This document shows, in pieces, positions 57,543 through 64,000 of a stretch of 64,000 nucleotides of DNA (position 1 is the first letter of the stretch; every line of letters begins with the position of its first letter). A program made the translations under genes and the position numbers. The stretch covers positions 713,382 to 777,381 of the forward strand of contig NW_021940922.1 of the NCBI RefSeq assembly GCF_004337985.1, read 5' to 3'. The notes below the pieces were generated by a model that saw only the letters and a program-made list of their open reading frames with translations, was not told the origin of the DNA and ran no database searches. The stretch is from Pyricularia pennisetigena (taxonomy: Eukaryota > Ascomycota > Sordariomycetes > Magnaporthales > Pyriculariaceae).

Positions 57543-58026
57543 TTTCTTTAATGAATTGTTCCATCAAAAGACTTCATTAGTACAGAGATACGCTTACAAA
57601 TACAAAGGGCCTGTTACCACTGAGAAATGGTTTGCCGCTGAATGCTATTAGGTAAACCACTACATTCACCAAAGGAAACACCTCAGGCAGTTACAAACAC
57701 TTGAGGCGGTTCGCATTAGAGACGTCAGTATTCACGCTCAAATATGTTCACGACAGGGAGTGATTTGCATCAACCGATGGGGTCACTATCGGCAAGGGCG
57801 GATGGATCATCAAGATAGAAACCGGATCAATCTCCGCGAGCTGCCATGCGTAAAACCTTCAATCATGATCTCATATTAGTTCCATTGCTCCTACAAGTGC
57901 CAATGTTCCCACCATGTAGTAATCAACGCTATTCATAAACAACGCAGAGCTTTTCCCCCAAGGCAGTCAGTCATTCCAAGTCTTCAACTCTTCACGGTGT
58001 TATCCACGTTAGCCTCTCCCCCTTAT
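57047..58026. other. Intergenic region with T36 run
   Basis: Spacer between two minus-strand genes: promoter of the 54.5 kb gene and 3' flank of the CVNH gene. A T36 run lies at 57504-57539. No gene recognised. Confidence 0.45.
57504..57539. repeat. T36 homopolymer
   Basis: Thirty-six consecutive T about 460 bases upstream of the start of the minus-strand gene at 57046. Length may be inexact. Confidence 0.8.
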
Positions 58027-58566
58027 CTACTTGCATGACAGGTTGCCATCTCTAATTACTATTCCGTCATCTTTGACAGCAAAAGGTCAGCATCATCACA
58101 ACGGCTACTAGAGTGTGCGTAGCCAAGATTCACTTACCCAACTTGAGTGTGCTGGCCTGCTGGTTACATGTGCAAGCAAGCACATTGCCCTCCTTGAGAC
58201 TGCACGTGTCGCAGTAGTTGCGGAGTTTGCCCCTGTAGTTGATCAAATTTCCTGTCAGTTGCTGGCAATTTTGTTCAGGCTATTGGTAAATAATATCCTC
58301 AGGAGAAATTACAATGGCGACCAAATCAGCGTGCTTTTGCTGTGATCGACACCGATGCACTGGTTGAGGTCCAGAGTGCTCTCGAGTTTCGTAGCCTGAG
58401 GACTGGAACATATGCCTTTGAGATTGTCGTTGAGCGCCTTGCCTGGATAGCCGTTGACTAGCTGGATGTTGGTACACGAGTCGCTGATAACGGTGCTAGC
58501 CTGACGCATGGTTATGGCAGGGAGGGCCGCCACGAATGGGATGATGATCAGGTTGATGAGATACAT
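58027..58566 (-). CDS. Secreted CVNH (cyanovirin-N homology) lectin-like protein
   Basis: Three exons assembled by hand: 58566-58313, 58232-58138 and 58070-58027, giving 130 residues, ATG at 58564-58566 and TAG at 58027-58029. All phases close; donors are GTAATT and GTAAGT and the second intron has a GCTGAC branch. A signal peptide (MYLINLIIIPFVAALPA) is followed by the two CVNH half-repeats: SCTNIQLVNGY, STLDLNQCIGVD and LIWSPL, then RNYCDTCSLKEGNVLACTC, STLKLDDGIVIRDGNLSC. The paired Cys and the L-D-L-N/L-D-D turns are diagnostic. Fungal CVNH proteins bind oligomannose glycans; whether this one does is untested. The first acceptor (CTACAG at 58233) is the less certain junction. Confidence 0.82.
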
Positions 58567-59597
58567 GATGGCTTTGTTGGTCTGTTGGAGGAGAGTAACA
58601 GAGATGAATGACCACGAGCCGGAATTGGAAAGCAGGCGAGGTAAGGTGAAAGGAAAGAGAACGAAGCGAGTGAATCTTTGTTTGGTCGTACGAGATGTGA
58701 TGGGGCCGTTTTGCCGAATTCGTGACAAGAACAAAAGAATCAGAGAGTTTGAGGACTGGGACCAAGATTACCACTCTAGCATGTAGGGCGTCTGGCTGTC
58801 CACGTTCCTTCCTTCTGGGGATTCGACGACGGGGGTGGGGGGAAATCTTCTATTGCTTTGCGGTACGAGATCCAAGACCTGATCCCACGGGTACCTAAGG
58901 CAAAAGGTTCGCGACGCAGACTTGAAATTAAGGGACTATCAGCCAACCCACTGCAAATATCGCCGGCTCGACAGTCCGAGACCTGGGTGCAGTAAAACAG
59001 CAACCATGATGATCTTTTACCTAGGTGGGTAGGTAATTAAAGATAGTTTAGATTTTTTCCGACTTCCTTCCCACTTGCTGCCTGCTTGGTTCTAGAATAA
59101 GGAAAGTTTTCTGAGCAGCCCCCCTGAGCCGCAGCTTTTTATGCAGTCCGAACTATTTTTCAAGCAGGCTCTGTTCGCATTAGCGAAACGGGGAAACGAT
59201 CCTCAATTCACTTGATGACTGTTTGGCTTTACCCCGGTTCGTGGGACGACTTTCCGTCCAGCTTAACCAGGATTCCCCACTAATCTCGCCAAGCATGGAA
59301 CATTGGCATCAAAAAAACTGCCGTGCCCCACTTTGAAGAGAGCCCCGCATCCGACCAGTCATCTGAGCCTTCTCTTCCTTCGAGTAACGATAACGAATGG
59401 ATCGAGTTTGGCAGAAGTTATGCACGAGGGGTTTCGCAGTGACTACTGTAGTAATCTATATCGAGTACCGCTTCACAGCCCCAAAGTAGACAGGTACCTT
59501 TGCTAAGGTAATCTAGACCACCTTGGAAGGTGATTTGACAGCACAAACACTTGGCTATATCCGAAAAAAAGAAGGCCTACAACCAAAACAAACCAAA

Positions 59598-59632
<35 letters not shown>

Positions 59633-59681
59633 CCCTACGCCCCTCCACGACTCTTCCGAGACTGGCGTCAGGTCAACAGCC
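58567..59681. other. Divergent intergenic region with A32 run
   Basis: Shared 5' flank of the CVNH gene (-) and NAA25 (+). An A32 run (59599-59630) lies about 50 bases before the NAA25 ATG, likely in its leader. No gene recognised. Confidence 0.45.
59599..59630. repeat. A32 homopolymer
   Basis: Thirty-two consecutive A in the probable 5' leader of the NatB subunit gene. Length may be inexact. Confidence 0.8.
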
Positions 59682-62600
59682 ATGTCCTACAATGGCAGCT
59701 ACTACAGGCCGTCCCTAAAAAACAGCGTTGACGTCCAACTCCAAAACGCGTTCGGAGATGGCAACTGGGCGACCGTCGTTCGTTTGGCTGACAAAAGGGC
59801 CAAGGCCACCAACGACCCCTACTTCGAGGTACGAGTCAAAGGTCCTATAATAACCCTCGAAATGGAAATTCCTAGCTAAGTTAAGCCACACAGGTAGTAA
59901 AAGCATGTGCAGCCACACAGCTGGAAGGGCCGCTTGAAAGACATGCGGCACTGGTATCTATCGACAGCTTTGTGAGGAAAGGCACTGTCCTCAAAGATGC
60001 CGAGGCCTTGGAGCTCTACGAGTGGGCACTCAGGGACTTGGCTGGCCTCTTTAGTTACACCGAAACTCTAGGTGCCATGAGGTCGCGATGGGTCAAAGCG
60101 AACCCGCGCAGTCCAGCAGCACTTCAATGCCTGAGAGCCTGCATCCAGAACTGGGATCTGGTTAATGCCCAGCAGGTAGGCAAGATATTGTTTTGTTTAT
60201 TCTTCCCCACGCATGAATCTGAAAATCCTAGCTAACGCTCCGATAACTAGATCGCAGCAATCCTGGATAAAACGCCCGGGGTTCAGCGACATTTCATGTA
60301 CTATAACATCCTTCTAACATATATGCTCTCTGTAAGCTAGCGACGCACCAAAAGACTACGTACACCCTTGACTTCTGGCTGACATTGTCAACGCTACCTC
60401 CTTACTAGAACAGCGAGCAGTGCCCCAGGGAGAAACAGAAGATATATGGCATGCTGGCAATGAAACAGCTTGAACGAGCCGCGGAGCTCACCGAGTCGGT
60501 GAGTCGCTGATATGGCACCAAACTCGCCATACTTGGCTAACCACCATCTTCTCAGAACCCCCACAAGAGCAATGAGGACAACCAGAGCAAGCTGTCGGAT
60601 AGGGGTCTCCGAACAGACGAAGAAATTGTATTTTATTACCGATTACTCGCCGCTCAGAGTGCCCCCGCCGAGTTTCTTGCCCACATGAAAAGCCCGGTTC
60701 TTGGAGCACTGAAGCAATTCGATGAGGGGCGCAAACACCTCCTTATGGAAGCACTCAAGACTTTCGAGAAACAGCAACAATGGGAGGCAATCTTTGAGTT
60801 TTGTCTCCATGCTTTGAGCAAAGAAGAGAGCGACGGATCACCTTCATTCCTTGCTGCCGATCTGATCATATGGAAATCCCTTATAAGTGCGGCAGCGAAA
60901 ATGTCAAACCCCGAAGAGTAAGAAACTACAGAGCGGTCTCTGATTTTGTTTTACAACCCATGCTGACTATATGCAGAAGCCTCAGCCTAGTACAAAGCCG
61001 CCTTGCGGTGTTTGCTTCTGCAACCAAATCGCAGAAAGTACCTCCTATGTATAGGAAAAACATCGGAATTGCGCTTCTTGAGCTTACCTTCAAGAGCGAA
61101 GGCAGCGGCTGGTTTGAGCCCGGGTCAAGTAACCCAATGAGTACGCGGGTGGCGCAGCTCGGACTCTTCCTCCAACAATACGGGCATGAGATATCAGCAT
61201 TTGACGACGTGAAAGGGTTCGTCGAAGTGTTGAGCTTTGAAGAAACTCGCTGTTTGTTGGACGAGGTGCTTATGAAGAGCATATTTACAAAGGTTAGCCC
61301 GCTCTAGCTTACAACCCCCCCGGTCAAGCTGTGTGCGTAACTGTTACAAAGGTATGCGTCGAGCTGACATGACCTTCGTCATAGCACCACTCGCCTCATA
61401 TTTCCTCTCTATACGTCAAGCTACGATATCACCTGACCACCTCTCCCCACTCGATAGCTCACGATTACGAGGAAGCCAAGGAACCAGCGAAACGCTTCCG
61501 AAAGCCCTTGTCTCGTTGCAAATACTGCTCTGGCGTACTGGCGGGCAAAGAATGTCAAGACTGCCTCCGTCAAGTTGCAAAAGTGGCGATGGAGCTGCGC
61601 AAGGTCAACAGCCAGAAGCAGCCCGATGAAACATCAGATTTGGACCGAGATCCTACCATTGATCTCGCTCTTGTGGCTGCCATGTGCCTTCTCAAGCTCT
61701 CTGGCCTGGCATCTTCTAGCCTTGTCCTTCCTGTGCAACATCAAGTAGACTTTAGTCTCTTTCTCCAGGCAGTGGCAATTCTCGACACCCAGCTGCAAAG
61801 CACGCCAGACCAGCCGCCTCTTCGATTACTTCTCTCGCGGCTGTACATTGTTCTTGGCTGCGCATCCTACTCTCATGAATTATGGTTGCCACTGGGGGTC
61901 AAAAGAACCATCCACGACTCTCTCAGCCCACTCTTCTTTGATCGCATATCGACAATATCACCCGGACTCTTTGTAGGTTCAAGACCGCCAATGGAACCCC
62001 TGAGGACATTCTACTCGTACACCCTGCGAGATCCATGCCCCGTCAAGATCTGGGATGCTTTCGATGCTGGAAGCTACAGCTCGGTTCTGGAGATCACGGA
62101 TTATTGTGAGAGGCTTCGTCACAGCTGCACCCTCATCATGACAGTCGTTGAAGAGCGTCGTGTAGCTCGAGCGCTGGGAGGGCGACTGGGGAACTTGGAG
62201 GATATTTCCTTCCTAGGTCAGTGCAGGAACGAACAGTACCATCCCCTGGTGACAGTCACATATACTAAGACATGAAGAAATCGGGGAGGAAAACAGGCGA
62301 CATATACGACCATACAACTCTTTTCACGACTCTCGATGTAGGATCTGTCATGAATCTTGAATCATCTCATGCACCAGCCCCACTAGAACAGCTTGGTGTA
62401 GGGCCAGCACCTTCGGTAAGAATTCTAAGGACACTTTCTTTGGTCGCGGAATCTGCAGCAAAGGCCTGGAATTCAACTGACCAATTTCGGCCTTGTTCTA
62501 CAGAACACCCGTTCGCACCTTGAATTGCTTGCAGAGCAGTTCCTCCAACTGTGCGATTTCACGCCGTCCAAGGACTACAAGCCAGCAAAACCAGCTATCG

Positions 62601-63304
62601 TAGCTGAAGAAGACCTGCGGTATCTCTTGGAGATGCTGACTTCGCTCCACGAATCATTCACCAACTTTTTGCATCTCGGCGACACGCCTTCTCATCTGGC
62701 CCGTGCAGAAGAGGCATATTACACCATCCTGACGTTGCTGTCTGGGCTGATGTCCATCGCGATAACTACAAGCCGCTCAGAAGACGTTACTCTGACTGCG
62801 CCAGAACTGATGTCGGCCATCCTGGCCACCGTTTCGACAATGAAGCAGCTGGCCTTCAGCACATCACTTCCAAAAGGCCGAAAGCACATCCTGCTCCAAG
62901 TCAGCAGCCCGCATGCGGCAGCCTTGTTGCGCGAGGCTGCGGTAGCTCTCAAGAACGGCGCATCGTTTGTGCTCTTGCTTCATGAGCAGGCGCTGGCGCG
63001 GGACCGATCGGGTAAAAGCGGTCTGCACAAGGACATCGTGGCACAGATGAAAGAGATAGCCAAGGTTTCGGCAGAGGTCCTGAACCAGACTAGAGATCAC
63101 TTCAAGTTGCTCAAGTCCGAGCTGGGGGAGCCGGGGTGGCTAGATGACGTCGTCAACTTGACGGTGGGAGAGCAGAGCGACGGCCTGGCCGCGGCGGTTC
63201 TAGCTACTGTAGGCGGCCGCGCCAACATGGAGAATTGGGCCGGCAGGATGCTTGACAGTTGGAGGGAGGGTGTCAAAGGATGGACCATGGTAAAGACTGA
63301 CTAG
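59682..63304 (+). CDS. naa25: NatB N-terminal acetyltransferase auxiliary subunit (NAA25/Mdm20)
   Basis: Nine exons: 59682-59828, 59894-60175, 60251-60331, 60409-60498, 60556-60917, 60977-61292, 61385-62216, 62270-62415 and 62504-63304, giving 1018 residues with all phases closing. Helical-repeat (TPR-like) N-terminal segments include DVQLQNAFGDGNWATVVRLADKR and VKACAATQLEGPLERHAALV. The central Mdm20 block has LALVAAMCLLKLSGL, RLYIVLGCASY, VKRTIHDSLSPLFFDRISTI and GSYSSVLEITDYCERLRHS. A four-Cys cluster (C471, C474, C483, C486; CKYC and CQDC) suggests a zinc ribbon. Mdm20/NAA25 anchors the catalytic NAA20 to ribosomes to acetylate Met-Asp/Glu/Asn/Gln N termini; in yeast it is needed for actin cables and mitochondrial inheritance. 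The eighth exon's acceptor is the weakest call. Confidence 0.88.
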
Positions 63305-63591
63305 CCAGAACAAGCAAGTCATGCAAGGGCCCGTTGAAGAGTGAAGTTTCCAAGGGATATAGTAATTTTGACCACGGGCGAACAAAAGAGAACTACTGTC
63401 CCATGACTGATTATTGTTGGGGGCGACAGTTCCAAAGTACTCCAAGCCCTGAAAGGGAACGGTAAAACAAGGAACAAGAAAAGAAAAGAAAACAACAGAA
63501 GCTAAGGTTTATGCGGCAGATACGGCGATAAAGCGAGTAGGGATATTTAAAGAAGTCGGTCTCTTCCGGCGTGCGTTTAATGTCGCAAATT

Positions 63592-63897
63592 CTATTTCTG
63601 CAAAGTGTGGCTGCCCTGGCTACCCCTCCTCCGCATGGCCTTCCTGGTGAGGACCTCCTTGCGCTCCTCACGAAGTGTAACCCAGACCCAGAACCAACAC
63701 ATCAGCTCCAGGAAGGCGAAGGTGAAGAAGACGCGGTTCTTGAGGCCGTCGCCGCCCCACGTCGCGGGCTTGTAGCCGGGGTTGTGCACGTGCGCCGACG
63801 GGTGGGTGAGGATGCCGCGGGGGTTCGCACCGGCGTATATCGGCGACGAGGCCGAGAACGTAAACGTGTAAAAGACGAGGAAGAGAAAGATGGACAT
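63592..63897 (-). CDS. Small two-segment membrane protein, possibly partial at its 5' end
   Basis: First clear ATG at 63895-63897, 101 residues, TAG at 63592-63594. Segment one (SIFLFLVFYTFTFSASSPIYAG) may be a transmembrane helix or signal anchor, and segment two is VFFTFAFLELMCWFWVWV, followed by a basic tail (REERKEVLTRKAMRRR). The same frame stays open upstream to about 63948 (PVPTTAPLRM), and a pyrimidine tract with CCCCATAG near 63961-63986 looks like an intron acceptor, so more N-terminal exons may lie beyond the window. Family not recognised. It is convergent with NAA25, with 287 bases between stops. Confidence 0.6.
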   Translation of the reverse strand: MSIFLFLVFYTFTFSASSPIYAGANPRGILTHPSAHVHNPGYKPATWGGDGLKNRVFFTFAFLELMCWFWVWVTLREERKEVLTRKAMRRRGSQGSHTLQK

Positions 63898-64000
63898 TCG
63901 GAGCGGAGCTGTTGTTGGGACGGGGCATCGGATACCCCTAGTTAGCAAAGTGTGAAAAGCTATGGGGAGAAAAAAAAAAAAAAGAAAAGCCAGATAGTCC

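Noticed and set aside
58309..58734. 141-codon single-exon reading for the CVNH gene
   Set aside because: It starts at a non-ATG codon and ends inside an intron; the spliced model recovers the second half-repeat.

Overview
The window looks like nuclear DNA of a filamentous ascomycete, most likely a sordariomycete. The evidence is short introns (about 50-120 nt) with GTAAGT-type donors and CTAAC/CTGAC branch sites, fungal gene families (Hel2-type RING protein, PTR2 transporter, CVNH lectin, DUF1996 protein, delta-12 desaturase, GT90 and GT31-like enzymes, fungal NatB subunit), roughly 1-3 kb between genes, and long A/T runs beside genes. No species is assigned. Many real starts and exons were placed by hand: some long open frames begin at TTG/GTG and were moved to the first supported ATG, and two small multi-exon genes were assembled from short exons.

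Layout. 1-12 kb: 3' part of a bZIP factor (+), a Gag-like protein (-), a DEK_C/SWIB protein (+), a Hel2/ZNF598-like E3 ligase (+), a secreted DUF1996 protein (+). 12-14 kb: a PTR2-type peptide transporter (-). 14-22 kb: gene-poor stretch holding a decayed Tc1/mariner-type DNA transposon with recognisable terminal inverted repeats and, next to it, a shattered minus-strand coding remnant. 22-23 kb: delta-12 fatty acid desaturase (-). 26-41 kb: six consecutive minus-strand genes: three uncharacterised disordered proteins with a similar N-terminal helical module, a GT90/CAP10 glycosyltransferase, a four-exon Cox23-like twin-CX9C protein, and CCT2. CCT2 is divergent from eIF3b (PRT1) at 42-44 kb. 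45-53 kb: GT31-like type II membrane glycosyltransferase and a TBC-domain protein (+). 54-57 kb: uncharacterised basic protein whose reading frame is cut by one in-frame TAG (-). 58 kb: three-exon secreted CVNH lectin (-). 59-63 kb: nine-exon NAA25/Mdm20 subunit of NatB (+). The window ends in a small two-segment membrane protein (-), possibly continuing past the edge.

Most identified genes are housekeeping: translation and ribosome quality control (eIF3b, Hel2), protein folding (CCT2), N-terminal acetylation (NAA25), respiratory-chain assembly (Cox23-like), lipid desaturation, peptide uptake and glycosylation. I see no biosynthetic cluster, CRISPR array, rRNA or convincing tRNA. The least explained content is the three-member family at 26-38 kb, the Gag-like gene, the decayed 18-21.4 kb segment, a cluster of perfect DNA dyads at 54.23-54.30 kb, and the interrupted gene at 54.5-57 kb.
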